DNA of 64,000 bases from Cladorhizidae sp. MBARI D1340-BT2 (Eukaryota; Porifera; Demospongiae; Poecilosclerida; Cladorhizidae). The translations under genes were made by a program, and so were the position numbers. The notes beneath the pieces were generated by a model. It did not search any database, had not been told where the DNA came from, and saw nothing but the letters and a program-made list of their open reading frames with translations. How positions within the stretch are numbered: position 1 is the first letter of the stretch; each line of letters opens with the position of its first letter. The stretch covers positions 17,649,922 through 17,713,921 of the forward strand of contig JAQNBH010000010.1 of NCBI GenBank assembly GCA_028752905.1. Direction: 5' to 3'. Below are positions 1 through 10,470 of the stretch, one piece after another.

Positions 1-1115
1 GTGTCAATGCGTTCTGAGACTGCATTCTCGAATTCGAGGGTCTGCCAGCACATGCTGGGATAGTGGTTCGTCTTCGAGCACGATGTGCATGTGGTCCCGA
101 ATGCCGGGCATTGGAGGCGGCGGATAGCCGTTCTCTCCTGTTCACCGTGGCCTGTGAGGCCACAGTAGAGGCAGACTGCCTTGTTGGGCTGGTTGGGTCT
201 GGGTGGGGGGTTTGTGCTCTGGCCCCTGGTCTGCGGTGAACGCTGGTTGGGGTGGCTCCCTCTGGGCTGGGTTGGGTGTGGTGGTGGGGTGGCTCGGGGT
301 CTCATGTTGTTGGGCTTGGGTGTGGGAGGGGTCATATGGGGGGTGGGGCGCCTTAGTGTGTGCCTGTATCTACTCACTAGAGCCTCACCCCCATCTCCCT
401 GGTCTTCAATCCCGTGGGTTGCAGTGGGAGTGGTCATCGTCACTGCCGACCTCTTCCCGGCTGTCCTGACCTCAACGAACCGGATGGCCTCTTCTACAGT
501 CATGTTTTGATTGGGATCTTTGAGGAGGTCCTCCTGGATCTCAGCATCTGCTAACCCGACACAAATCTGGTCGGCAACCCGTTCCTCCCCTTGGTTGGAG
601 ATGGCTTCACAGTTGGTGCACTTTTTTGTGAACCTGCATACCTCCGCCTGTCCCCGAAGGCGGGCTGCAAAAGATCTCACGGTCTCTCCACGGTCTTGCA
701 TCATCCGAGAGAGGGCCACCCTGGCGACTTTGGGGTTCTCCTCCCTCACAGCGAGCTCTCGGATTGCCTTCAGGAGATCGCCCTCTTCCATGTCCTCAAT
801 GGGTACGGGACCAACCGCATTGCGGGTCACATCCCTCCTTAGTTTCTGCTCACAGCATTCAAGGAGTTGAACACTGATGTCCCGTCCAGCCAGATGGACT
901 GCCTGGGAGTAGGCCTTCCAGCGCGTGACGAAGTAGGACCATCCTTCTGTGGTCCCCCCTGGTGCGATCTCTGGTCGTCGGACTGGGGCAGGTTTGGCCC
1001 TTGGTGCATTTGTGTGCACAGAGGCATGGGTGGTCAACACTGCTGCGGCCACCACTGGTGGCATGTCAGCCGCTGTTGCAAAGTCACAGCCCACGATAGG
1101 ACATCGGACCGCCAT
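1..1115 (-). CDS. Gag-like protein of an LTR retroelement, N-terminal part (runs off the left edge)
   Basis: An open frame of about 371 codons on the minus strand starts at the ATG complementary to 1113-1115 and has no stop before the window edge. The N-terminus has a C2H2-like cluster (C5, C10, H30, H34). A helical, capsid-like middle follows, then a Pro-rich linker of about residues 255-310. Near residue 315 a nucleocapsid-like region begins with C-x2-C-x4-H, followed at about 336-358 by a second Cys/His cluster around the motif CPAFGTTC. This order (N-terminal finger, capsid-like region, Pro-rich linker, double knuckle) is familiar from Gag proteins of invertebrate Ty3/gypsy-type elements. 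Protease and Pol would lie to the left, outside the window. No LTR or primer-binding site is visible upstream at 1116-1412, so this could be a truncated element or a domesticated gag gene. The frame is intact, which argues for a young copy or for selection. Confidence 0.75.
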   Translation of the reverse strand, partial: MAVRCPIVGCDFATAADMPPVVAAAVLTTHASVHTNAPRAKPAPVRRPEIAPGGTTEGWSYFVTRWKAYSQAVHLAGRDISVQLLECCEQKLRRDVTRNAVGPVPIEDMEEGDLLKAIRELAVREENPKVARVALSRMMQDRGETVRSFAARLRGQAEVCRFTKKCTNCEAISNQGEERVADQICVGLADAEIQEDLLKDPNQNMTVEEAIRFVEVRTAGKRSAVTMTTPTATHGIEDQGDGGEALVSRYRHTLRRPTPHMTPPTPKPNNMRPRATPPPHPTQPRGSHPNQRSPQTRGQSTNPPPRPNQPNKAVCLYCGLTGHGEQERTAIRRLQCPAFGTTCTSCSKTNHYPSMCWQTLEFENAVSERID

Positions 1116-1412
1116 AAGGCGGGTGGGCGTTAAATGGAGAGGATGGTGAAACGAATGCTCTGGTGTCTCCAACTTGCTCTGCTACTCTAACAGAGGCTAT
1201 GAAAAGATAAGTTGCCTACATAGAGAATAGCGCTCACGCATTTGTCAAGAGGATGGCAGAGGATATAAACATCATACAAACATTAACAATGTAGGCAACT
1301 TATGCCGTGCATGGTGCGTGCGCATGCGTTAGGTAAGGGGTCGTAAGTATACAATGTTATATACAATGTTATACATGGATATTGTCTATGTCCGAGTCGG
1401 TTATCCTCTATA
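1116..1412. other. Unique flank between the Gag frame and the 5S array
   Basis: No coding region is recognised. The stretch holds a 15-bp inverted repeat (1207-1221 and 1289-1303) and a short direct repeat, TACAATGTTATA, near 1349-1374. It is not part of the 5S unit, so it and the Gag frame mark the left edge of the array or a large insertion at that edge. Confidence 0.6.
1207..1303. repeat. 15-bp perfect inverted repeat around an 82/97-bp core
   Basis: ATAAGTTGCCTACAT at 1207-1221 is perfectly complementary to ATGTAGGCAACTTAT at 1289-1303. The arms are separated by 67 bp. It could be a miniature inverted-repeat element or a regulatory hairpin upstream of the minus-strand Gag frame. No target duplication is evident beside the arms. 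Confidence 0.6.
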
Positions 1413-2403
1413 CGCGTGGAGGGAATAAAGTTGGGCTGAAATGAAATAGTGCAGCTTGTACTTTCGAACATGCCTTCTCTTGTGTGTTCTTAATTGAACG
1501 AGTTTTTATTCGTGGTAAAAGATTGGTTAACAAATGCCTCCACTGGAGTTGATTTCAGCCTTGTGTCATACTCCACTTCTAGTCCACTTTGAAGGACAGG
1601 ATATCTGAAAGTGAGGTCAGCTTTGATAGCTATAAAAAAAAAAAGATTTAAAATGTTAGAAATGGAAAAGAAAAAGGAAGAGTTGGAGCCTCACAGTCTT
1701 TTAAGATCTGTGACAAAGCCAAACTTATGATGTTATGTATATCACAAGTTCAAGTATTGAATGTACTCTCTGCTTCGACTAATACCAAGCTGATGTGTCA
1801 TCTGATGGAGTTCTATATAGTGAAAATTGGGTACAGCATCATCATGTTTGCAGGGGATGCCTGAAGATTGTGTCTCTAAAAACAACGAGGGCTGGTTTTG
1901 ATCAGTGATAGTATCCTTAGTGTGAATGGTTACTATAGGGTTGATATTTCGTGGACTTTTTGCTCATTTTTGTTTCCAATGCAAATAGAAATATGTCTGG
2001 TCTAGAAGGGGTAAGGATCGTCACGTTTTGACCGTCACTACGAAGTGAACTTCCAGGTACAAGTTAGTAGTCCTAACGAAAGCTGATCTACGGTCCAGGA
2101 GAAATTGGCTGACTCTCAATTGATACTAGGACCTTGCGTATGACATAAGAACTTGGGGAAAAGAAGATGAAAAAAATAGAGTGCACAAAACATTAGTAAC
2201 CGCTGTTGAATTGGAACAAGCCGGAAATCTGTCTCTTCTATATTATGAAACAGATGTTAAGACTTGTTACATTATGAAAAGATGTTAAGAATAGTGTCAT
2301 ATTATGAAACATATGTCATATTGAAGAGTTTTAACGCAGCGGTAAGAAAACATAGCTTGAAGAGAAAATGCATTTTATAAGTGATGAAATGTGGTGTCTG
2401 GAT
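1413..2403 (+). repeat. Left end of the 5S array: partial intergenic spacer
   Basis: From about 1413 (TACGCGTGGAGGG) the sequence is collinear with the distal three quarters of the spacer found in every later unit. Upstream of that point there is no similarity to the unit. The proximal spacer and the preceding 5S gene are therefore missing and the array begins in mid-spacer. An 82-bp block with three copies of an ATTATGAAA-containing motif sits at 2241-2322, close to the first 5S gene. Confidence 0.85.
2241..2322 (+). repeat. Spacer variant block with three ATTATGAAA motifs
   Basis: About 82 bp is inserted between TCTTCTA and GAAGAG relative to most other spacers. It has three imperfect copies of a motif like ATTATGAAACAGATGTTA. 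The same block is at 5053-5135 and 6490-6572 and absent from the other units. It splits a palindrome, TCTTCTAGAAGA, present in the short spacers. Confidence 0.75.
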
Positions 2404-2522
2404 GCCTACGACCATACCACGTTGAGAACACCGGTTCTCGTCCGATCACCGAAGTTAAGCAGCGTTGGGCCTGCCCAGTACTTGGATGGGTGACCGCCTG
2501 GGAACTGCAGGTGTTGTAGGCT
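2404..2522 (+). rRNA. 5S ribosomal RNA gene, unit 1
   Basis: This is a 119-nt 5S gene. The 5' GCCTACGACCATACCAC and the 3' TGTAGGC ends pair to form helix I. Box A (AAGTTAAGCAGCGTTGGG, about +50 to +66), the intermediate element and box C (ACTTGGATGGGTGACCGCC, about +77) form the internal RNA polymerase III promoter. One private change is A103T at position 2506. The transcript is the 5S RNA of the large ribosomal subunit. A T-run directly after the gene is the terminator. Confidence 0.93.
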
Positions 2523-3779
2523 TTTTGCTGGCCTCTCTCTTTTTTCCCTTCTTCTTTTTCACCTCTTACTTTGTGCAATAGTAATTCTACTCGGCAAGCG
2601 TAGAACCATGAATTCAGTCAGACATTTGGCATTTGCACTTGGCTGAACAGTTGGATCAGGGAAAAACAACAGCATGTGCCAAGATTTTGTTTGCCATTGA
2701 ACTTGGAGGGAAAAATTGGATATATCGTATTTAAAAAATCGACCCATGCTGCTTCGACTATCTTCTGCCACCACTTGGTGATATATAGAACTTGGAGGAA
2801 AACATGAAGGGAAAAATGAGCACCACTGTGGATTGGAACAAGCCTATCGATGTTTAGTTCTTTTACGCACAGAGGAATAAAGTTGGGCTGAAATGAAATA
2901 GTGCAGCTTGTACTTTCGAACATGCCTTCTCTTGTATGTTCTTAATTGAACGAGTTTTTATTCGTGGTAAAAGATTGGTTAACAAATGCCTCCACTGGAG
3001 TTGATTTCAGCCTTGTGTCATACTCCACTTCTAGTCCACTTTGAAGGACAGGATATCTGAAAGTGAGGTCAGCTTTTATAGCTATTAAAAAAAACTGATT
3101 TAAAATTGTTAGAAATGGAAAAGAAAAAGGAAGAGTTGGAGCTTCACAGAGTCTTTTAAGATCTGTGACAAAGCCAAACTTATGATGTTATGTATATCAC
3201 AATTTCAAGTATTGAATGTACTCTCTGCTTCGACTAATACCAAGCTGATGTGTCATCTGATGGAGTTCTATATAATAATTATAGTGAAAATTGGGTACAG
3301 CATCTTCACGTTTGCAGGGGATGCCTGAAGATTGTGTCTCTAAAAACAACGAGGCTGGTTTTGATCAGTGATAGTATCCTTAGTGTGAATCCTTAGTGTG
3401 AATGGTTACTATAGGGTTGATATTTCGTGGACTTTTTGCTCATTTTTGTTTCCTGCAAACAGAAATAATTATGTCTTGTCTAGAAGGGGTAAGGATCGTC
3501 ACGTTTTGACCGTCACTGCGAAGTGAACTTCCAGGTAGAAGTTAGTAGTCCTAACGAAAGCTGATCTACGGTCCAGGAGAAATTGGCTGACTCTCAATTG
3601 ATACTAGGACCTTGCGAATGACATAAGAACTTGGGGAAAAGAAGATGAAAAAAATAGAGTGCACAAAACATTAGTAACCGTGAATTGGAACAAGCCGGAA
3701 ATAGTTTTAACGCAGCGGTGAGAAAACATAGCTTGAAGAGAAAATGCATTTTATAAGTGATGAAATGTGGTGTCTGGAT

Positions 3780-3898
3780 GCCTACGACCATACCACGTTG
3801 AGAACACCGGTTCTCGTCCGATCACCGAAGTTAAGCAGCGTTGGCCCTGCCCAGTACTTGGATGGGTGACCGCCTGGGAACAGCAGGTGTTGTAGGCT
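3780..3898 (+). rRNA. 5S ribosomal RNA gene, unit 2
   Basis: Full-length copy with one private change, G66C, immediately 3' of box A. All other promoter bases match the array consensus. Confidence 0.92.
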
Positions 3899-5216
3899 TT
3901 TTGCTGGCCTCTCTCTTTTTTTCCTTCTTCTTTCTCACCTCTTACTTTGTGCAATAGTAATTCTACTCGGCAAGCGTAGAACCATGAATTCAGTCAGACA
4001 TTTGGCATTTGCACTTGGCTGAACAGTTGGATCAGGGAAAAACAACAGCATGTGCCAAGATTTTGTTTGCCATTGAACTTGGAGGGAAAAATTGGATATA
4101 TCGTATTTAAAAAATCGACCCATGCTGCTTCGACTACCTTCTGCCACCACTTGGTGATATATAGAACTTGGAGGAAAACATGAAGGGAAAAATGAGCACC
4201 ACTGTGGATTGGAACAAGCCTATCGATGTTTAGTTCTTTTACGCATGGAGGGAATAAAGTTGGGCTGAAATGAAATAGTGCAGCTAGTACTTTCGAACAT
4301 GCCTTCTCTTGTGTGTTCTTAATTGAACGAGTTTTTATTCGGAGTAAAAGATTGGTTAACAAATGCCTCTGGAGTTGATTTCAACCTTGTGTCATCCTCC
4401 ACTTCTAGTCCACTTTGAAGGACAGGATATCTGAAAGTGAGGTCAGCTTTGATAGCTATTAAAAAAAAACTGATCTAAAATTGTTAGATAAGGAAAAGAA
4501 AAAGGAAGAGTTGGAGCTTCACAGAGTCTTTTAAGATCTGTGACAAAGCCAAACTTATGATGTTATGTATATCACAAGTTCAAGTATTGAATGTACTCTC
4601 TGCTTCGACTAATACCAAGCTGATGTGTCATCTGATGGAGTTCTATATAGTGAAAATTGGGTACAGCATCATCATGTTTGCAGGGGATGCCTGAAGATTG
4701 TGTCTCTAATAACAACGAGGGCTGGTTTTGATCAGTGATAGTATCCTTAGTGTGAATGGTTACTATAGGGTTGATATTTCGTGGACTTTTTGCTCATTTT
4801 TGTTTCCAATCTGGTCTAGAAGGGGTAAGGATTGTCACGTTTTGACCGTCACTGCGAAGTGAACTTCCAGGTAGAAGTTAGCAGTCCTAACGAAAGCTGA
4901 TCTACGGTCCAGGAGAAATTGGCTGACCCTCAATTGATACTAGGACCTTGCGAATGACATAAGAACTTGGGGAAAAGAAGATGAAAAAATAGAGTGCACA
5001 AAAATTAGTAACCGCTGTTGAATTGGAACAAGCCGGAAATCTGTCTCTTCTATATTATGAAACAGATGTTAAGACTTGTTACATTATGAAACAGATGTTA
5101 AGAATAGTGTCATATTATGAAACATATGTCATATTGAAGAGTTTTAACGCAGCGGTAAGAAAACATAGCTTGAAGAGAAAATGCATTTTATAAGTGATGA
5201 AATGTGCTGTCTGGAT

Positions 5217-5335
5217 GCCTACGACCATACCACGTTGAGAACACCGGTTCTCGTCCGATCACCGAAGTTAAGCAGCGTTGGGCCTGCCCAGTACTTGGAT
5301 GGGTGACCGCCTGGGAACAGCAGGTGTTGTAGGCT
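5217..5335 (+). rRNA. 5S ribosomal RNA gene, unit 3 (consensus)
   Basis: Identical to the array consensus over all 119 nt. The 5' flank contains the three-motif ATTATGAAA block. The base just upstream (TGCTGTCTGG instead of TGGTGTCTGG) is shared only with unit 4. Confidence 0.94.
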
Positions 5336-6653
5336 TTTTGCTGGCCTCTCTCTTTTTTTTCTTCTTCTTTTTCACCTCTTACTTTGTGCAATAGTAATTC
5401 TACTCGGCAAGCGTAGAACCATGAATTCAGTCAGACATTTGGCATTTGCACTTGGCTGAACAGTTGGATCAGGGAAAAACAACAGCATGTGCCAAGATTT
5501 TGTTTGCCATTGAACTTGGAGGGGAAAATTGGATATATCGTATTTAAAAAATCGACCCATGCTGCTTCGACTACCTTCTGCCACCACTTGGTGATATATA
5601 GAACTTGGAGGAAAACATGAAGGGAAAAATGAGCACCACTGTGGATTGGAACAAGCCTATCGATGTTTAGTTCTTTTACGCATGGAGGGAATAAAGTTGG
5701 GCTGAAATGAAATAGTGCAGCTTGTACTTTCGAACATGCCTTCTCTTGTGTGTTCTTAATTGAACGAGTTTTTATTCGGAGTAAAAGATTGGTTAACAAA
5801 TGCCTCTGGAGTTGATTTCAACCTTGTGTCATCCTCCACTTCTAGTCCACTTTGAAGGACAGGATATCTGAAAGTGAGGTCAGCTTTGATAGCTATTAAA
5901 AAAAAACTGATCTAAAATTGTTAGATAAGGAAAAGAAAAAGGAAGAGTTGGAGCTTCACAGAGTCTTTTAAGATCTGTGACAAAGCCAAACTTATGATGT
6001 TATGTATATCACAAGTTCAAGTATTGAATGTACTCTCTGCTTCGACTAATACCAAGCTGATGTGTCATCTGATGGAGTTCTATATAGTGAAAATTGGGTA
6101 CAGCATCATCATGTTTGCAGGGGATGCCTGAAGATTGTGTCTCTAATAACAACGAGGGCTGGTTTTGATCAGTGATAGTATCCTTAGTGTGAATGGTTAC
6201 TATAGGGTTGATATTTCGTGGTCTTTTTGCTCATTTTTGTTTCCAATCTGGTCTAGAAGGGGTAAGGATTGTCACGTTTTGACCGTCACTGCGAAGTGAA
6301 CTTCCAGGTAGAAGTTAGCAGTCCTAACGAAAGCTGATCTACGGTCCAGGAGAAATTGGCTGACCCTCAATTGATACTAGGACCTTGCGAATGACATAAG
6401 AACTTGGGGAAAAGAAGATGAAAAAATAGAGTGCACAAAAATTAGTAACCGCTGTTGAATTGGAACAAGCCGGAAATCTGTCTCTTCTATATTATGAAAC
6501 AGATGTTAAGACTTGTTACATTATGAAACAGATGTTAAGAATAGTGTCATATTATGAAACATATGTCATATTGAAGAGTTTTAACGCAGCGGTAAGAAAA
6601 CATAGCTTGAAGAGAAAATGCATTTTATAAGTGATGAAATGTGCTGTCTGGAT

Positions 6654-6772
6654 GCCTACGACCATACCACGTTGAGAACACCGGTTCTCGTCCGATCACC
6701 GAAGTTAAGCAGCGTTGGGCCTGCCCAGTACTTGGATGGGTGACCGCCTGGGAACAGCAGGTGTTGTAGGCT
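6654..6772 (+). rRNA. 5S ribosomal RNA gene, unit 4 (consensus)
   Basis: Consensus sequence throughout. Its upstream flank is nearly identical to that of unit 3, consistent with local unit duplication. Confidence 0.94.
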
Positions 6773-7930
6773 TTTTGCTGGCCTCTCTCTTTTTTTTCTT
6801 CTTCTTTTTCACCTCTTACTTTGTGCAATAGTAATTCTACTCGGCAAGCGTAGAACCATGAATTCAGTCAGACATTTGGCATTTGCACTTGGCTGAACAG
6901 TTGGATCAGGGAAAAACAACAGCATGTGCCAAGATTTTGTTTGCCATTGAACTTGGAGGGGAAAATTGGATATATCGTATTTAAAAAATCGACCCATGCT
7001 GCTTCGACTACCTTCTGCCACCACTTGGTGATATATAGAACTTGGAGGAAAACATGAAGGGAAAAATGAGCACCACTGTGGATTGGAACAAGCCTATCGA
7101 TGTTTAGTTCTTTTACGCGTGGAGGGAATAAAGTTGGGCTGAAATGAAATAATGCAGCTTGTACTTTCGAACATGCCTTCTCTTGTGTGTTCTTAATTGA
7201 ACGAGTTTTTATTCGTGGTAAAAGATTGGTTAACAAATGCCTCCACTGGAGTTGATTTCAGCCTTGTGTCATACTCCACTTCTAGTCCACTTTGAAGGAC
7301 AGGATATCTGAAAGTGAGGTCAGCTTTGATAGCTATAAAAAAAAAATGATTTAAAATTGTTAGAAATGGAAAAGAAAAAGGAAGAGTTGGAGCTTCACAG
7401 AGTCTTTTAAGATCTGTGACAAAGCCAAACTTATGATGTTATGTATATCACAAGTTCAAGTATTGAATGTACTCTTTGCTTCGACTAATACCAAGCTGAT
7501 GTGTCATCTGATGGAGTTCTATATAGTGAAAATTGGGTACAGCATCATCATGTTTGCAGGGGGTGCCTGAAGATTGTGTCTCTAAAAACAACGAGGGCTG
7601 GTTTTGATCAGTGATAGTATCCTTAGTGTGAATGGTTACTATAGGGTTGATATTTCGTGGACTTTTTGCTCATTTTTGTTTCCAATGCAAATTCTGGTCT
7701 AGAAGGGGTAAGGATCGTCACGTTTTGACCGTCACTGCGAAGTGAACTTCCAGGTACAAGTTAGTAGTCCTAACGAAAGCTGATCTGCGGTCCAGGAGAA
7801 ATTGGCTGACTCTCAATTGATACTAGGACCTTGCGAATGACATAAGAACTTGGGGAAAAGAAGATGAAAAAAATAGAGTGCACAAAACATTAGTAACCGC
7901 TGTTGAATTGGAACAAGCCGGAAATCTGTC

Positions 7931-7942
7931 TCTTCTAGAAGA
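7931..7942. promoter_or_regulatory. Heat-shock-element-like palindrome upstream of a 5S gene
   Basis: TCTTCTAGAAGA is a perfect 12-bp palindrome at about -88 to -77 relative to the 5S start. Its core TTCTAGAA matches the inverted NTTCN/NGAAN arrangement of heat-shock factor sites. The same palindrome precedes most units; units with the ATTATGAAA block lack it. Function is only inferred from the motif. Confidence 0.35.
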
Positions 7943-7979
7943 GTTTTAACGCAGCGGTGAGAAAACATAGCTTGAAGAG

Positions 7980-7995
7980 AAAATGCATTTTATAA
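7980..7995 (+). promoter_or_regulatory. TATA-like upstream 5S promoter element
   Basis: TTATAA at 7990-7995 lies at -29 to -24 from the 5S start. It overlaps the palindrome AAAATGCATTTT (7980-7991). A TATA-like box at this distance is common upstream of animal 5S genes and helps RNA polymerase III initiation together with the internal control region. The element is unchanged before the other gene copies I read, for example 2370-2385 and 18275-18290. Confidence 0.6.
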
Positions 7996-8018
7996 GTGAT
8001 GAAATGTGGTGTCTGGAT

Positions 8019-8137
8019 GCCTACGACCATACCACGTTGAGAACACCGGTTCTCGTCCGATCACCGAAGTTAAGCAGCGTTGGGCCTGCCCAGTACTTGG
8101 ATGGGTGACCGCCTGGGAACAGCAGGTGTTGTAGGCT
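8019..8137 (+). rRNA. 5S ribosomal RNA gene, unit 5 (consensus)
   Basis: Consensus sequence throughout. The upstream region has the short spacer form with the intact TCTTCTAGAAGA palindrome (7931-7942) and the TATA-like box (7990-7995). Confidence 0.94.
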
Positions 8138-8142
8138 TTTTG
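8135..8142 (+). terminator. RNA polymerase III T-run terminator
   Basis: The gene end GGC is followed directly by a run of five T. A T4-5 run at this position follows all uninterrupted copies. A longer pyrimidine tract about 20 bp further on would act as back-up. Confidence 0.75.
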
Positions 8143-9542
8143 CTGGCCTCTCTCTTTTTTTCCTTCTTCTTTTTCACCTCTTACTTTGTGCAATAGTAAT
8201 TCTACTCGGCAAGCGTAGAACCATGAATTCAGTCAGACATTTGGCATTTGCACTTGGCTGAACAGTTGGATCAGGGAAAAACAACAGCATGTGCCAAGAT
8301 TTTGTTTGCCATTGAACTTGGAGGGAAAAATTGGATAGATCGTATTTAAAAAATCGACCCATGCTGCTTCGACTACCTTCTGCCACCACTTGGTGATATA
8401 TAGAACTTGGAGGAAAACATGAAGGGAAAAATGAGCACCACTGTTGATTGGAACAAGCCTATCGATATTTAGTTCTTTTACGCGTGGAGGGAATAAAGTT
8501 GGGCTGAAATGAAATAGTGCAGCTTGTACTTTCGAACATGCCTTCTCTTGTGTGTTCTTAATTGAACGAGTTTTTATTCGGGGTAAAAGATTGGTTAACA
8601 AATGCCTCCACTGGAGTTGATTTCAGCCTTGTGTCATACTCCACTTCTAGTCCACTTTGAAGGACAGGATATCTGAAAGTGAGGTCAGCTTTGATAGCTA
8701 TTAAAAAAAAAACTGATTTAAAATTGTTAGAAATGGAAAAGAAAAAGGAAGAGTTGGAGCTTCACAGAGTCTTTTAAGATCTGTGACAAAGCCAAACTTA
8801 TGATGTTATGTATATCACAAGTTCAAGTATTGAATGTACTCTCTGCTTCGACTAATACCAAGCTGATGTGTCATCTGATGGAGTTCTATATAGTGAAAAT
8901 TGGGTACAGCATCATCATGTTTGCAGGGGATGCCTGAAGATTGTGTCTCTAAAAACAACGAGGGCTGGTTTTGATCAGTGATAGTATCCTTAGTGTGAAT
9001 GGTTACTATAGGGTTGATATTTCGTGCTCATTTTTGTTTCCAATGCAAACAGAAATATGTCTGGTCTAGAAGGGGTAAGGATCGTCACGTTTTGACCGTC
9101 ACAGCTTCCAGGTAGAAGTTAGTAGTCCTAACGAAAGCTGATCTACGGTCCAGGAGAAATTGGCTGACTCTCAATTGATACTAGGACCTTGCGAATGACA
9201 TAAGAACTTGGGGAAAAGAAGATGAAAAAAATAGAGTGCACAAAACATTAGTAACCGCTGTTGAATTGGAACAAGCCGGAAATCTGTCTCTTCTAGAAGA
9301 GTTTTAACGCAGCGGTGAGAAAACATAGCTTGAAGAGAAAATGCATTTTATAAGTGATGAAATGTGGTGCCTGGATGCCTACGACCATACCACGTTGAGA
9401 ACACCGGTGTCATAACGGATAACGTCCCCTATCGGTATACGTCCTAGGGACGTAATATTTCGTCCGCTAGGACGTTAACCGATGAGCATAAGCGTCCGGG
9501 GGCGAGGAATTACGTCCCAGCAGACAAATTTATGTTGTAAAG

Positions 9543-9762
9543 ATGGCAGAAAAATTCTCTTTCTCTGAAGTATTTGAATTTATTCATTCTGGAAACTATC
9601 CTACACACAACTATAAAAGAAGCTTGAGAAGAAAGGCAAATAACTTCAATGTCCATGAAGGTCAGTTATATTATATCGGTAACCAAGAGAAAAGGCTTGT
9701 GGTAGAAACTACGGAAGAAAAGCAGAGACTATTGAAAGCAATACATGAAGATGGACACCTAG
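9543..9762 (+). pseudogene. Integrase-type zinc-binding domain of the Ginger transposase, first exon, copy 1
   Basis: From the ATG at 9543 about 73 codons resemble the N-terminal part of Gypsy/Ginger integrases. They end in the H-x3-H half of the HHCC finger (motif HEDGHLG), preceded by a basic segment and the pattern LVVETTEEKQRLLKAIH. The open frame then reads into AT-rich sequence. GTTGGT at 9763 looks like a splice donor and TGTGCAG ending at 9891 an acceptor. Splicing would continue the finger as GHLG-KRTSEEK, the usual continuation in this family. A stop then follows and the Cys half of the finger plus the DDE core are deleted. Residue 40 of this copy is Gln where two of the other copies have Arg. 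Confidence 0.65.
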
Positions 9763-9913
9763 GTTGGTGTAGCTATATAACTGTAACATAGCTATATCCT
9801 GTATATATAATTTTCATAATTGTAATTTTAACATAATTCTATTGTTTTCATATTATATACTAGTCAATTTGTAATAATTTTAGCTGTGCAGGCAAAAGGA
9901 CCTCTGAAGAGAA

Positions 9914-10470
9914 GTGGTAAGCAGTATGCCAACCTACACAAAAAAGTCTGAATGCCATTACATAACAATTTTCCTTCATAGAATTGGTAAAGGGATTGAA
10001 GAACAAACTGCCATCACAGAAGCATGCGAGAGGTCAGGAGACTGCCACTTCACCCAGCCCAGGAAAAGAAGCAAGACCCTAACATTTTCAAAAAGCATTA
10101 GGGAAGACCTCAAGAGAGGGAAACAGCTCACTGATGAACATGTGAACCTTGCGCAAAGAATCCTCAAAGAGCAATTTCGATCCCTGGGTGGTTTGCAAAA
10201 TTGTCTTTTTTCACAGAATTATGGATTTGTCAAAACCAAGAATCCATACAGATACATTATGTGAATGGAAACCACTGGTGTGTTACATCATTGAAGGGAG
10301 ATCAAGTCAGGATCTATGACAGCCATATGACTGGCCATCTTAGCTCTTCATTGAGTCACCAAATTGCCCAAATAGACCGTCCCTTGGTAGACACTGGTAA
10401 CGACGATGAGATGATTGTCTTTATGGCCGATGTGCAACAGCAAAGTTATTATATTATTACACTTATATGA
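9914..10470 (+). pseudogene. Ulp1/C48-type cysteine protease fragment of the Ginger transposon, copy 1, frameshifted
   Basis: Two overlapping frames (9914-10264 and 10201-10470) form one broken domain. The first carries a Lys/Arg-rich segment and the motif DEHVNLAQRILKEQF, which in transposon-encoded Ulp1-like proteins precedes the protease core. The second carries GNHWCVTS and VRIYDS, which fit the catalytic His and Asp regions of the C48 fold. A frameshift lies at roughly 10230-10250. The sequence ends after VQQQ, just before the expected Cys of the catalytic triad, so the protein would be inactive. Ulp1-like domains joined to integrase-type transposases occur in Ginger and related elements. 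Confidence 0.55.

Larger units (their letters stand above)
2404..9376 (+). repeat. Tandem 5S units 1-5 (spacers and genes)
   Basis: Unit starts are 2404, 3780, 5217, 6654 and 8019, with repeat lengths of 1376, 1437, 1437, 1365 and 1358 bp. The two 1437-bp units (3780-5216 and 5217-6653) are almost identical and look like a recent duplication. Spacers hold no gene that I recognise. They contain a pyrimidine tract just after each gene, an A-run about 680 bp downstream, and the TATA-like region just before the next gene. Confidence 0.9.

Noticed and set aside
181..1149. Several open frames on the + strand over the first kilobase
   Set aside because: They are antisense to the long, domain-bearing minus-strand Gag frame and encode low-complexity Gly/Trp/Ser-rich peptides with no recognisable motifs.
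2375..4362. Recurrent minus-strand frames of 67, 71 and 122 codons in every 5S spacer and gene
   Set aside because: They recur only because the unit is tandemly repeated. One runs antisense through the 5S gene itself. They change length with single spacer indels and show no domain.
9976..10167. 63-codon minus-strand frame in each Ginger copy
   Set aside because: Antisense to the Ulp1-type protease fragment and without motifs.
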